64,000 nucleotides of DNA from Terribacillus saccharophilus (GTDB lineage: Bacteria > Bacillota > Bacilli > Bacillales > Amphibacillaceae), in the NCBI GenBank assembly GCA_900110015.1, contig FOCD01000001.1, positions 806,001 to 870,000 on the forward strand, given 5' to 3'. Below are positions 48,587 through 57,153 of this stretch, piece by piece. The notes under the pieces are model-generated. The model did not search any database and had not been told where the DNA came from. It saw nothing but the letters and a program-made list of their open reading frames with translations. The translations under genes were made by a program, and so were the position numbers. The stretch's first letter is position 1; every line of letters starts with the position of its first letter.

Positions 48587-48857
48587 TCCCTGCCTGTTTG
48601 TCTGCTTGGTAAATGAATGCAAAGACCTCGGCAACTGCCTCATAGAGATCTGCCGGAATCATCTCATTTACGTTTAACTCCGTCAATAGACCTACCAGAG
48701 CAGGATCTTGCTGTACCGGTACACCATTATCCTGAGCACGTTTTATAATAGCCTCAGCAGTCAGGCCCTTCCCACTTGCTGTAAGAACCGGTGCCTGCTT
48801 TTTGGCAGCGTCATATTTTAAGGCCGCTGCTTGCCGAACATATTTTTTCTCTGTCAT
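48582..48857 (-). CDS. ylqH: FlhB C-terminal-domain-like protein YlqH
   Basis: A 91-residue soluble protein matching only the cytoplasmic C-terminal domain of FlhB (KYVRQAAALKYD, ... APVLTASGKG, ... VPVQQDPALVGLLTELNVNE, ... IPADLYEAVAEVFAFIY). It has no membrane segments and lacks the NPTH autocleavage motif; its sequence starts just after that point. Function unknown; it may act on the flagellar export gate or its switch. Translationally coupled to ylqG (ATGA overlap). Confidence 0.88.
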   Translation of the reverse strand: MTEKKYVRQAAALKYDAAKKQAPVLTASGKGLTAEAIIKRAQDNGVPVQQDPALVGLLTELNVNEMIPADLYEAVAEVFAFIYQADKQAGK

Positions 48858-50632
48858 ATGCGATAGTCGACACCTTTCTGTTCTGCATGTACAGCATTCA
48901 GATTTGTATCAAAATGGCTTGCTTCTTTTGCATTTTTGCTCACTGTATATTTTACAGAAGAAAGATGATATCCGCTTGTATCAAGTGCTGCTTTCAATTT
49001 ATGCTGAAGCGGACGCATGACTTGTTCTACTTTGCCTTCTGCTGTATAAATATGCAGACTGACAGCCTTTTTCTGCACGTACATGTCCACTACCATGTCA
49101 TCGAGAAAAGGTAAATGCAAATAAAACAAAATACGGCAATGCTCAGAAGATAACTGTCCATCAGCTTCTTTTCTGCCCTCCATCTCCATCAGAATATCTT
49201 TATCGAATCCAAACGGAGCTCCGGGAAGCTGAAGCTGAATGTAAGCCATTTGTTTATCATCCTGAACCTGAAGCAGCTGGCTTCCGGTAATTTGCTGAAG
49301 AAGCTGAGACGAAAGCTCTGCTCTTTCATTACCTTGTGCTGCGTGCTGCAGGAGCAATCCTTTCAAAGGCAGATCTGTAGCATCTGCATCTTTTAAGTCA
49401 TGTTCATATGTAAACCCTGTCTGCTTGAAAATATCTTGCATGAGATTTTTAAAAAAATCCCCATCTTTGCTTTGCTCATTTGTTTGCGTCACTTGGAGAA
49501 GCTGTAGTAATTCTGTACTCTTCGCTAACAGCTGTTGGTTATCTGCATTCCCTTTTGTCAGCTGACTGAATATGTCTTGAGCCATTGGTGCCGACTGGAA
49601 GGGTTCCAAAGCTGTGCGCAAACTGCTGACTATTTCATTGGGCAGCGCCCGATCAGGAAACATACTAAGAAGCTGCCGGACAGTCGTCAGTGTAGTCTTG
49701 AGACTCTCTTGGGCAGCCAGAGATTGCTTGCCTACATGCTGCATCTCTGACATGAAACTATCAAGAGCTTGAGAAAACGGTAGTATACCTGCTGACCTGT
49801 TAGACAAACTACCAGATTCCTGCATTAATTGCTGCGGACCAGTTTTGCTTTCATCCAATTGCTTATTATATGCCAGCCATTCTCCTTGCCAATCAGCAAA
49901 TGTTGGCACAGCAGCAGGTAAGGATGTGCGGATAGCTTGATACATATCTTGTTTCCCTGTTTTTGCCTCTTGGATGATTTGCTGTACAAGCTGTTGTTCA
50001 TGTACTGCTGGTCCAGCAGGTGCTAATTTTCCAAGCAGCTGCTGAAGTGGCGTTGCTTTATCACTTTCGACAGCTATAGTATTGCTGAACTCACGAAGGG
50101 AAGCTGTCATATCTTGTGTCTGTCGAGCTGTGATAGCTTGAAGGACATTTTCCGTTAAAGGCAGCTGTCGCTGAACCATAAGCTGCAGCGCTTCTTTCTT
50201 TACTTCCACGGGCTGCAATTCTTTCTGCTGCAAAAGATTTAATGCTTGTTTCAGCTGAGGCATCGTAAATATAGTCTGTTGTTTCATCAAGCCCTCAACG
50301 AAGCTTGTATTCGTTTTATTCGGTTTCATACCAGTAAGCTCAATTAACTGAGCAGCATCAGCTTGCTTTCCAGCTGCCTGGGGCAGAACCTGCAACAAAG
50401 GACGTTCTCCGCCTTCTTTTACTTCAAACCAATATGTGCCGCCGGCTGTCAGTGATGCCTGTAATTCTGCTATAACTTGCTTGGCACCGATTTGCAGCAA
50501 TGCTTTATTATCAGGAAAAAACTTAGTAATCTTCCCGGTTACGACCTCCCCAGGCCGAAAGTTTCTTTCCTGTTGTGGCTGCTGAGCTTGTTTAATACCC
50601 TGGGAGCTTTGGATACTTAGGTGATGCATCAT
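48854..50632 (-). CDS. ylqG: FliK-like protein YlqG of unknown function
   Basis: A 592-residue, very Gln-rich protein. The N-terminus (about residues 25-90) forms a beta-rich domain (RPGEVVTGKITKFFPDNKALLQIG). The long middle is helical and low-complexity. The C-terminus (about 455-575) resembles a FliK-type hook-length control domain (LQLPGAPFGFDKDILMEMEG ... RILFYLHLPFLDDMVVDMYV ... MRPLQHKLKAALDTSGY). Paired with ylqH, a stand-alone FlhB C-domain, it looks like a second FliK/FlhB-type pair outside the flagellar operon. The assignment to the YlqG family rests on synteny (rnhB-ylqG-ylqH-sucC). Confidence 0.8.
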   Translation of the reverse strand: MMHHLSIQSSQGIKQAQQPQQERNFRPGEVVTGKITKFFPDNKALLQIGAKQVIAELQASLTAGGTYWFEVKEGGERPLLQVLPQAAGKQADAAQLIELTGMKPNKTNTSFVEGLMKQQTIFTMPQLKQALNLLQQKELQPVEVKKEALQLMVQRQLPLTENVLQAITARQTQDMTASLREFSNTIAVESDKATPLQQLLGKLAPAGPAVHEQQLVQQIIQEAKTGKQDMYQAIRTSLPAAVPTFADWQGEWLAYNKQLDESKTGPQQLMQESGSLSNRSAGILPFSQALDSFMSEMQHVGKQSLAAQESLKTTLTTVRQLLSMFPDRALPNEIVSSLRTALEPFQSAPMAQDIFSQLTKGNADNQQLLAKSTELLQLLQVTQTNEQSKDGDFFKNLMQDIFKQTGFTYEHDLKDADATDLPLKGLLLQHAAQGNERAELSSQLLQQITGSQLLQVQDDKQMAYIQLQLPGAPFGFDKDILMEMEGRKEADGQLSSEHCRILFYLHLPFLDDMVVDMYVQKKAVSLHIYTAEGKVEQVMRPLQHKLKAALDTSGYHLSSVKYTVSKNAKEASHFDTNLNAVHAEQKGVDYRI

Positions 50633-50644
50633 GTCACTTCCTTC

Positions 50645-51421
50645 TTAAACGCGGGAAAGATCCTTTATAGGAGCAAAGCTTAGTCGATGTAATGGGGTTA
50701 TACCTTGCTTACGCAATGCTTCCAGATGCTGCTTAGTTCCATAGCCCATATGATCTTTGAAGCCATAACCCGGATAAGTTGTATCCGCCTCTTTCATCAT
50801 CCGATCTCTTGTCACTTTCGCAATGATACTTGCCGCTGCAATCGAGACACTGCGCTGATCTCCCTTAATCAAGGATTCATGAGTACAAGTCGATTCTGTA
50901 AGAGGCATAGCATCCACCAGTACATGATCAGGCTGACATTCTAACTCATCGACAGCCTCAAGCATTGCTTGTTTGGCAGCTTGATAGATATTTATCTCGT
51001 CAATTCTTTGGCTGCTTACAATACCAACTCCATAAGCAATACAAGTATCGATAATTTGCTCATATAAAGCTTCCCTTTTCCCCTCGCTCAACTGTTTCGA
51101 ATCATTCAAGCCTGCTATGTAAGCGTCTCTCGGTAAGATCACTGCAGCTGCAACAACCGGACCCGCGAGCGGACCTCTGCCAGCTTCATCTATACCTGCG
51201 ATATACTGCTTTCCATTTGCGTAATAGGCGTTTTCAAAGCTGCACATATGATCGTATTGTTCGCGAAGCTTCTGTTCTTTCACTTGTTTCCTTCTATGTG
51301 CGTCTATAAGTTTCTGAACACCTGTACGATGATCCTCTTGCCAGGATGAAAGCATTTCTTCCGAATATGTTCCTTCTTGTAAATGGGTTCGTATCTGCTG
51401 GATCGTCAATACATCTTTCAT
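50645..51421 (-). CDS. rnhB: Ribonuclease HII
   Basis: Removes RNA from RNA:DNA hybrids, including single ribonucleotides. The 258-residue protein has the catalytic GIDEAGRGPLAGP motif (Asp78, Glu79), Asp170 in DAMPL and a later Asp in VTRDRM. The N-terminal ~70 residues, helical and basic, are typical of Bacillus RNase HII. AAAGGAAG precedes the ATG. It is 12 bases upstream of ylqG. Confidence 0.96.
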   Translation of the reverse strand: MKDVLTIQQIRTHLQEGTYSEEMLSSWQEDHRTGVQKLIDAHRRKQVKEQKLREQYDHMCSFENAYYANGKQYIAGIDEAGRGPLAGPVVAAAVILPRDAYIAGLNDSKQLSEGKREALYEQIIDTCIAYGVGIVSSQRIDEINIYQAAKQAMLEAVDELECQPDHVLVDAMPLTESTCTHESLIKGDQRSVSIAAASIIAKVTRDRMMKEADTTYPGYGFKDHMGYGTKQHLEALRKQGITPLHRLSFAPIKDLSRV

Positions 51422-51460
51422 AAATAATCTTCCTTTTCTCTATTTATCGGTTATGTAAGC

Positions 51461-51496
51461 AAAAAATAAAGACATACATAAAGAAATATGTATGTC
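51461..51496 (-). terminator. Intrinsic terminator after rbgA
   Basis: Minus strand GACATACATA-TTTCTT-TATGTATGTC (10 bp, perfect) followed by TTTATTTTTT. It separates lepB-rbgA from rnhB. Confidence 0.88.
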
Positions 51497-51502
51497 CGTT
51501 TA

Positions 51503-52354
51503 TTACACTTCTGGTTTCTCAAATGTCACGTTCGTAATCCGCTTGCTGCGAAGATCCCGAATAATGATCTCGTACGTTTTTTCATAATTGACTGCACCGC
51601 CAGCTTCAAGTGCACCTCTGAACCGCCCGATATGGGTGAACATTTCGACTGTGTCCATGGAAATATCCTCTATCGCATATCTTTCCGCCACTTGCTTCGG
51701 ATAATGCTCTTTTAGATAGTTTAAGATAAAAGTTGCTACTTCCTCCATCGGCAAAATCTGATCTTTGATTGTACCAATAGCAGCAAGCACTAAACCAACC
51801 TGCGGATCTTCGAATTTCGGCCAAAGAATCCCTGGTGTATCCAGCAACTCGAAATCCTTCTTCACTTTGATCCACTGCTGCTGTGTTGTAACACCTGGAC
51901 GATCGCCTGTTTTGGCAATTTTTTTACTTGCAAGTCGATTGATAAGTGTCGATTTTCCAACATTCGGTATACCGATGATCATCGCACGACCAGGAGGCGG
52001 ATTCTGCACGCCTCTGCGCTTCCATTTCTCACGTTTTGCGGCATGCATATCGTGTGCGCGCTGAACAACACGCTGAATGTCGTTTTTTTCGTCAGCATTG
52101 ACTGAAAGAGCCGGCGTACCTTGTTCCTCATAATACCGGATCCAAGCATCTGTTACCGATTTATCAGCCAAGTCTTTCTTCATGAGTACAACCATTTTTG
52201 GTTTATCGCCGAGAACTTTACGAAGCATCGGATTCTGTGATGCTTCTGGCGCCCTTGCATCCACCAGCTCAATGACAAAGTCTACGAGCTTTAGTTTTTC
52301 TTCTACTTCTCTTCTAGCTTTGGCCATATGGCCGGGAAACCATTGAATCGTCAC
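51503..52354 (-). CDS. rbgA: Ribosome biogenesis GTPase RbgA (YlqF)
   Basis: Circularly permuted GTPase needed for late assembly of the 50S subunit. The 283-residue protein has the permuted order: G4 (MKKD, residues 58-61) before G1 (GIPNVGKST, near 128-136) and G3 (DTPG, 172-175). It starts MTIQWFPGHMAKA from a GTG codon after TAGGAGG. It is 15 bases downstream of lepB. Confidence 0.96.
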   Translation of the reverse strand: MTIQWFPGHMAKARREVEEKLKLVDFVIELVDARAPEASQNPMLRKVLGDKPKMVVLMKKDLADKSVTDAWIRYYEEQGTPALSVNADEKNDIQRVVQRAHDMHAAKREKWKRRGVQNPPPGRAMIIGIPNVGKSTLINRLASKKIAKTGDRPGVTTQQQWIKVKKDFELLDTPGILWPKFEDPQVGLVLAAIGTIKDQILPMEEVATFILNYLKEHYPKQVAERYAIEDISMDTVEMFTHIGRFRGALEAGGAVNYEKTYEIIIRDLRSKRITNVTFEKPEV

Positions 52355-52369
52355 GAGAATATGTTCCTC

Positions 52370-52927
52370 CTATTTTGTCAGACCGATGCGATCCAGCGGC
52401 CAGAACGTAAGCTGTACTTTACCGACAATTTGATCTTCCGGTATTAAGCCGATGTATCTGCTATCGGTTGAATTTCTGCGATTATCCCCGAGTACGAGCA
52501 CATAGCCCTCTGGAATCTCTTCGTAATTGCCCGGTAGATCTTCAAGAGTGAAATCATTCGTTAGATTACCGCCATCTGCAAGCGCCGCTTTTTCACTATC
52601 CAGATAAGGCTCATCCACGATTTCACCATTTATATATAATGTATCATCGATCATCTCGACATGATCTCCCGGCACACCAATCACCCGTTTAATGTAATCC
52701 TTCGATTCAGTAGCGTGAAAGACTATAATATCCTTCTGTTCAGGCTCACCGAACCGGTAGCTTATCTTATTCACGATCATAAAATCATTATCATGCAAGG
52801 TTGGCTGCATGGAAGGTCCGTCAACTACAATCGGAGCAAACAGGAACATCCGAACGACCACCGCAATGATGACAGCGATGATTAAAGCCTTCAGCCAATC
52901 TAGCCATTCATTTTTCTGTTTGGCCAT
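52370..52927 (-). CDS. lepB: Type I signal peptidase
   Basis: Cleaves signal peptides of Sec-exported proteins at the outer face of the membrane. The 185-residue protein has one N-terminal membrane helix (about residues 12-30) and the S26 catalytic dyad Ser39 (GPSMQPTL) and Lys80 (YIKRVIGVPGD), with the GDNRRNSTDSRYIG box E. TTGGAGG precedes the ATG. It is probably one of several paralogues (Sip type) in the genome; the position between rplS and rbgA is conserved in related species. Confidence 0.95.
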   Translation of the reverse strand: MAKQKNEWLDWLKALIIAVIIAVVVRMFLFAPIVVDGPSMQPTLHDNDFMIVNKISYRFGEPEQKDIIVFHATESKDYIKRVIGVPGDHVEMIDDTLYINGEIVDEPYLDSEKAALADGGNLTNDFTLEDLPGNYEEIPEGYVLVLGDNRRNSTDSRYIGLIPEDQIVGKVQLTFWPLDRIGLTK

Positions 52928-52972
52928 CTATAAGCCTCCAATTGTCTACTAGATCTATTTGGTCTATATAGC

Positions 52973-53000
52973 AAAAAAAGAGCTTGACGAAGCAAGCTCT
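52973..53000 (-). terminator. Intrinsic terminator after rplS
   Basis: Minus strand AGAGCTTG-CTTCGT-CAAGCTCT (8 bp) followed by TTTTTTT, just after the rplS stop codon. Confidence 0.88.
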
Positions 53001-53012
53001 CTTTTCTGGTAC

Positions 53013-53357
53013 TTAGCGGATTTCTTTGATACGAGCAGCTTTTCCGCGAAGTTTACGTAGGTAATAAAGTTTCGCACGACGTACTTTACCACGACGGCTA
53101 ACTTCGATTTTTTCTAAACGTGGGCTGTGTACTGGGAAAGTACGTTCTACACCAACGCCTGAAGAAATCTTACGTACTGTGAAAGTTTCTGAAATTCCAC
53201 CGTTTTGACGTTTAATAACGACACCTTCGAATAACTGGATACGCTCACGTGTTCCCTCTACTACTTTAACGTGAACTTTAACCGTATCTCCGGGACGGAA
53301 TTCAGGATGATCAGCGCGAAGCTGTTCTTTTGTAATGTCATGAATTAATTCCTGCAT
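53013..53357 (-). CDS. rplS: 50S ribosomal protein L19
   Basis: Large-subunit protein at the 30S interface. The 114-residue product begins [14 protein letters not shown] and contains the conserved [20 protein letters not shown] and [14 protein letters not shown] segments. The start at 53357 has AAGGAG nine bases upstream. It has its own promoter and leader, and is bounded by a terminator, so it is likely monocistronic. Confidence 0.97.
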   Translation of the reverse strand: MQELIHDITKEQLRADHPEFRPGDTVKVHVKVVEGTRERIQLFEGVVIKRQNGGISETFTVRKISSGVGVERTFPVHSPRLEKIEVSRRGKVRRAKLYYLRKLRGKAARIKEIR

Positions 53358-53377
53358 TCTGTTCAACTCCTTCTCAC

Positions 53378-53444
53378 CAATGCTCATTCTCGCAAAAATA
53401 CGACAGCGGAACATTGTAATATGGCGCTTACCGTTGTAAGCACA
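53378..53444 (-). promoter_or_regulatory. rplS 5' leader, L19-leader-like
   Basis: The untranslated leader of rplS contains the stem GCTTAC-AACG-GTAAGC close to the transcription start and further potential pairing before the ribosome site. An L19 leader motif is known upstream of rplS in Bacilli and thought to bind L19. The match here is by position and general shape, not by a covariance search. Confidence 0.5.
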
Positions 53445-53450
53445 GCATTT

Positions 53451-53479
53451 AATATACCATACTTGGCCTATGAATTCAA
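53451..53479 (-). promoter_or_regulatory. Sigma-A promoter for rplS
   Basis: Minus strand TTGAAT, 17-base spacer, TATATT, with TGG before the -10 (extended -10). It lies directly after the trmD stop codon. Confidence 0.75.
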
Positions 53480-53487
53480 AGCATTAT

Positions 53488-54216
53488 TCAATCTTTTTGC
53501 CACTTTTTCACTTGATCACGCTCTTTGTCAGAAAGCTCTGCATCCGAAAGAAGATCAGGCCTTCTTGTAGCTGTGCGGTAAAGCGATTGTTCCCGGCGCC
53601 ATGCTTCTATTTTGCCATGATCACCAGAGGTAAGGACTTCCGGCACCTGCATGCCTCTGAAGTCGGCAGGACGTGTATAATGAGGATGTTCCAGCAGTCC
53701 CGTTGAGAAAGAATCTTCAGGCGCAGAAGAAGCATTCCCCAATACATCAGGCAAAAGACGGACAACGCTGTCCATAACCGCCATCGCACCGATTTCTCCA
53801 CCGGTCAGCACATAGTCCCCGATAGAGATCTCATCTGTCACAAGGTTTTCACGGATACGTTCATCGTATCCTTCGTAATGACCGCAGATGAAAATCAGAT
53901 GCTCCTCTTTTGCCAATTCTTCCGCTTTCTTCTGGTTATACGGCTCACCCTGCGGACACATAAGAATAACACGAGGCTTAGCGGACCCCTCAGTCACATG
54001 TTCTATCGCATCGAAAATAGGCTGCGGCGCCAATACCATACCTGCTCCGCCTCCATATGGATAGTCATCCACTTTCTTATGTTTGTTCGTCGTGAATTCC
54101 CGGAAATTCACCAGATTAGGCTGAAAAGCTCCAAGTTCTTGGGCTCTTTTTAGAATCGAATGATTTAGCACACCTTCAAACATTTCCGGAAATAGTGTTA
54201 GAATGTCAATTTTCAT
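53488..54216 (-). CDS. trmD: tRNA (guanine-N1)-methyltransferase TrmD
   Basis: Makes m1G37 in tRNAs reading CNN/CGG-type codons, preventing frameshifts. The 242-residue SPOUT-family protein has [12 protein letters not shown] near the N-terminal half, the knot motif [11 protein letters not shown], and [11 protein letters not shown]. It overlaps the rimM end by 4 bases (ATGA) with a distant GGAAGGA site, so translation is coupled. Confidence 0.97.
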   Translation of the reverse strand: MKIDILTLFPEMFEGVLNHSILKRAQELGAFQPNLVNFREFTTNKHKKVDDYPYGGGAGMVLAPQPIFDAIEHVTEGSAKPRVILMCPQGEPYNQKKAEELAKEEHLIFICGHYEGYDERIRENLVTDEISIGDYVLTGGEIGAMAVMDSVVRLLPDVLGNASSAPEDSFSTGLLEHPHYTRPADFRGMQVPEVLTSGDHGKIEAWRREQSLYRTATRRPDLLSDAELSDKERDQVKKWQKD

Positions 54217-54734
54217 AGATCAAGCAATCCTTCCATCGGTTCAATGACGATGCGTTTGCTTTCAATATCGATCTGTTTAACGACTTGTTCAATATAAGGC
54301 ACTAGCAGATCCTTCTGCTTCGTACGTTGTACAACCCAAACATCGTTTGCCCCAGGGGATAGGATCTCTTTCACCTTGCCGAGCTCTTCTCCTTCAACTG
54401 TCTCAACTGTACAGCCGATAATCTCGTGGTAGTAGAACTCATCCTCTTCTAAATCGCTAAGCTGATCTTCACGAACTTTCAGGATACCACCCTTCAATTC
54501 TTCCACTTGATTAATCGTTGTATACCCTTGGAAAGTGAGCAAATCAAAAGTCTTATGTTTTCGGTGTGTGTTTACAATCAGTTTTTGCGGCTTACTGTTT
54601 TCGTCCTGGAACCAATACAATTCTTCTCCTGGCTCAAAGCGTTCATCGAAATCCGTGATTCGTACGACCCGGACTTCTCCAGCTATTCCATGTGTATTGA
54701 CGACTTTTCCTACATTGTACATTTTTATATCCAT
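54213..54734 (-). CDS. rimM: 16S rRNA processing protein RimM
   Basis: Assists maturation of the 30S head domain with S19. The 173-residue protein has the N-terminal RimM domain ([20 protein letters not shown]) and a C-terminal PRC-barrel domain ([32 protein letters not shown]). AAGGTGA precedes the ATG. In the standard rpsP-khpA-ylqD-rimM-trmD order. Confidence 0.96.
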   Translation of the reverse strand: MDIKMYNVGKVVNTHGIAGEVRVVRITDFDERFEPGEELYWFQDENSKPQKLIVNTHRKHKTFDLLTFQGYTTINQVEELKGGILKVREDQLSDLEEDEFYYHEIIGCTVETVEGEELGKVKEILSPGANDVWVVQRTKQKDLLVPYIEQVVKQIDIESKRIVIEPMEGLLDL

Positions 54735-54749
54735 AGTTTATCACCTTCA

Positions 54750-55133
54750 TTATTCTATCCGGATGACGATGCCATCTTGGATGACGATTTTTTTCGATGT
54801 AAGCTCGTCCCATTTCATGCCTACTTCAACTTCAACAAGAGCTTCAACCTCTTGAATCATGATCTCACTGCCAATCGGCAGCATGTCCAGCTGTGTAAGC
54901 TGGAATGCGATCGTAGCCGCTTTTTCCTCTCGTTTCCGAATCTCTGCCTGGAAACGCTTGTGCACATCCTGTTTGGATACACCTTGTTTCTTTTCGAGTT
55001 TTCGTTTTTCGAACAACAGCTGTTGACACTCTTGGTCAAGTTGACGCGCTGTCTTTTGAAGACGTTCTCTGAGTGCTGTCTTGCTGGATTCAGTAATCAC
55101 TTCATCGACGCGCAAGCTTCGGATAATCTTCAT
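54750..55133 (-). CDS. ylqD: Conserved protein YlqD
   Basis: A 127-residue, mostly helical protein with a strong coiled-coil middle (TARQLDQECQQLLFEKRKLE) and a C-terminal beta-rich part ending QDGIVIRIE. It matches YlqD of Bacillus by position between khpA and rimM and by general make-up. Function unknown; the setting suggests a link to ribosome or RNA maturation. A short AGGTG precedes the ATG. Confidence 0.8.
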   Translation of the reverse strand: MKIIRSLRVDEVITESSKTALRERLQKTARQLDQECQQLLFEKRKLEKKQGVSKQDVHKRFQAEIRKREEKAATIAFQLTQLDMLPIGSEIMIQEVEALVEVEVGMKWDELTSKKIVIQDGIVIRIE

Positions 55134-55170
55134 CGGACACCTGGCTTTCTGCTGGAAAAGCTTTTTTTAC

Positions 55171-55210
55171 ATTGTAAAAAAGGGAAAGGTTTCCCTCTCC
55201 CTTTTACAAT
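55171..55210 (-). terminator. Hairpin after khpA
   Basis: Minus strand ATTGTAAAAGGGA ... TCCCTTTTTTACAAT forms a long imperfect stem spanning the khpA stop codon. An internal GGGAA/TTCCC stem followed by TTTTTT could act as terminator. It probably reduces transcription into ylqD. Confidence 0.5.
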
Positions 55211-55431
55211 ATGTCCAGATAAATGCGTTTTTCGTGATCGGCGGATGCAGCACGCAGCACTGTGCGAAAGGCACGAGCATTACTGCCGTGCTTGCCGATC
55301 ACTTTGCCAATATCAGATTCATGCACCTGAAGCTGATAGATGACCTTATGCTGTTCTTCCCTTTGATGCACGACGATCTGCTCAGGAAAATCAACAAGCG
55401 GAGCAACCATCGCTTCAATGAGTGCTTTCAG
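55204..55431 (-). CDS. khpA: RNA-binding KH-domain protein KhpA (YlqC), probable non-AUG start
   Basis: Small KH-domain RNA-binding protein; partners with KhpB (Jag) in other Firmicutes. The core shows VIGKHGSNARAFRTVLRA with the GKHG nucleic-acid-binding loop. The first in-frame ATG (55410) would cut off the family's N-terminal KALIEA... strand/helix, and there is a stop only three codons before CTG 55431. The start is therefore probably CTG 55431 (75 residues, KALIEAMVAPLVDFPE) or ATT 55434, each within reach of AAAGGG. Directly follows rpsP. Confidence 0.85.
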   Translation of the reverse strand: MKALIEAMVAPLVDFPEQIVVHQREEQHKVIYQLQVHESDIGKVIGKHGSNARAFRTVLRAASADHEKRIYLDIL

Positions 55432-55445
55432 AATCGATCAGCCCT

Positions 55446-55718
55446 TTACTTCTGGTTTTTTGAGTCGTGGAACTTTTGCATGATTCCTTCGTTAGAGAAA
55501 AGGTTACGAACTGTGTCGCTTGGCTTAGCGCCTTTAGCCATCCAGTCGATTGCTTTCACTTCATCCATTTTAACCTCAGCTGGGTTAACTGTTGGGTTAT
55601 ATGTTCCGATTTGCTCGATAATACGTCCGTCACGAGGAGAACGAGAATCAGCAACTACGACACGATAGAAAGGGTTTCTTTTAGAACCCATACGTTTTAG
55701 ACGAATTTTAACTGCCAT
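55446..55718 (-). CDS. rpsP: 30S ribosomal protein S16
   Basis: Small-subunit assembly protein. The 90-residue product begins [20 protein letters not shown], the S16 signature, and includes [29 protein letters not shown] precedes the ATG. It has its own promoter after ffh and heads the rpsP-khpA-ylqD-rimM-trmD run. Confidence 0.97.
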   Translation of the reverse strand: MAVKIRLKRMGSKRNPFYRVVVADSRSPRDGRIIEQIGTYNPTVNPAEVKMDEVKAIDWMAKGAKPSDTVRNLFSNEGIMQKFHDSKNQK

Positions 55719-55757
55719 GTTGTTGCACCTCCAAAATAATGTTTCTCACAAGATATG

Positions 55758-55786
55758 ATTGTATCAGATTAAATAATCACTGTAAA
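55758..55786 (-). promoter_or_regulatory. Sigma-A promoter for rpsP
   Basis: Minus strand TTTACA, 17-base spacer, TACAAT preceded by TGA (extended -10). It starts just after the ffh stop codon. Confidence 0.75.
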
Positions 55787-55797
55787 GGGTTTTTACA

Positions 55798-57141
55798 TTA
55801 CATAAAAGGAAATTTCATTCCGCGTCCTTTTTTACCCTTTTGCATGTTCGTCATTTGCTTCATCATCTTCTTCATATCTTCGAATTGTTTCAGCAGACGA
55901 TTGACCTCGGAAACACTGCGGCCAGAGCCTTTTGCGATCCGTTTCTTGCGGCTGGCATTGATTAAAGACGGCTCCTGCCGTTCTTTGCGTGTCATCGATT
56001 GGATAATCGCCTCGACGTACACAAGCTGCTTCTCATCCAGCTGAACATTCTTCATATTCTTCATCTTACCTGCACCAGGAAGCATGTCGAGAAGGTCACC
56101 AAGCGGTCCCATTTTCTTCACCTGGCTCATTTGCTCGAGGAAATCGTCAAATGTGAAGCTCATACTGCGCATTTTTTCTTCCAAATCGCGTGCTTGCTTC
56201 TCATCGACATTTTCTTGTGCTTTCTCGATCAGTGAAAGCACATCTCCCATGCCAAGGATACGGGAAGCCATTCGTTCCGGATGGAAGGCTTCTAGCTGGT
56301 CTGTGCGCTCTCCCATACCGACGAATTTAATAGGTTTACCGGTTACAGCGCGGATGGATAGTGCTGCCCCGCCTCGTGTATCACCGTCAAGTTTCGTTAA
56401 TACAACACCGGAAATATCGAGCTGGCTATCGAAGCTCTCCGCTACATTTACGGCGTCTTGACCTGTCATTGCATCTACCACAAGGAAGATTTCAGCAGGT
56501 TTGACGTTCGTTTTAATTTGTGTCAGCTCATCCATCAGCTTCTCATCTACATGTAGACGACCAGCCGTATCAATAATGACATAATCATGATGCTCTTCTT
56601 TTGCTTTCTTGATTGCCTCATTAGCAATATCAACTGGATTTGCTTCTGTCCCCATTGAAAATACCGGCAGGCTAAGCTGCTTGCCAAGTGTCTCTAGCTG
56701 ATCGATAGCAGCCGGTCGATATACGTCAGCTGCTACGAGCAACGGGTTGCGGTTATGCTTTTTGCGCAAAAGGTTTGCTAGCTTACCAGTTGTTGTTGTC
56801 TTACCCGCACCTTGCAAACCAACCATCATGATAACAGTTGGCGGTCTGTCTGCGACAGCAATCTTGCTCTGCTCGCCGCCCATAAGCTGTGTCAGTTCTT
56901 CCTGAACAACCTTGATAACCTGTTGACCAGGTGTAAGGCTCTCCATTACTTCTTGACCAATAGCCCGCTCTTTGATTTTGTTGATCAGCTGTTTCACTAC
57001 TTTGAAGTTAACGTCTGCTTCCAAAAGCGCCAGTCGTACTTCACGTGTCATTTCTTTTACATCTTGTTCTGTAACTTTACCGCGCCCGCGAATTTTTTGT
57101 ATCGTACTCTGCAGTCGGTCGGCTAATCCTTCAAATGCCAT
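55798..57141 (-). CDS. ffh: Signal recognition particle protein Ffh
   Basis: SRP54 GTPase that binds scRNA and signal sequences of nascent membrane proteins. The 447-residue protein has the N domain, G1 GLQGAGKTTT at about residues 108-117, DTAGR, TKLDGDTRGGAA, and the Met-rich M domain with the RNA-binding stretch INASRKKRIAKGSGRSVSEV. TAGGAGG precedes the ATG. It is 12 bases downstream of ylxM. Confidence 0.97.
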   Translation of the reverse strand: MAFEGLADRLQSTIQKIRGRGKVTEQDVKEMTREVRLALLEADVNFKVVKQLINKIKERAIGQEVMESLTPGQQVIKVVQEELTQLMGGEQSKIAVADRPPTVIMMVGLQGAGKTTTTGKLANLLRKKHNRNPLLVAADVYRPAAIDQLETLGKQLSLPVFSMGTEANPVDIANEAIKKAKEEHHDYVIIDTAGRLHVDEKLMDELTQIKTNVKPAEIFLVVDAMTGQDAVNVAESFDSQLDISGVVLTKLDGDTRGGAALSIRAVTGKPIKFVGMGERTDQLEAFHPERMASRILGMGDVLSLIEKAQENVDEKQARDLEEKMRSMSFTFDDFLEQMSQVKKMGPLGDLLDMLPGAGKMKNMKNVQLDEKQLVYVEAIIQSMTRKERQEPSLINASRKKRIAKGSGRSVSEVNRLLKQFEDMKKMMKQMTNMQKGKKGRGMKFPFM

Positions 57142-57153
57142 GGAATCGACCTC

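Noticed and set aside
54507-55343. Plus-strand open frame of 278 codons opposite rimM, ylqD and khpA
   Set aside because: It has no family resemblance and no ribosome site, and the composition is that of a shadow of three real minus-strand genes.
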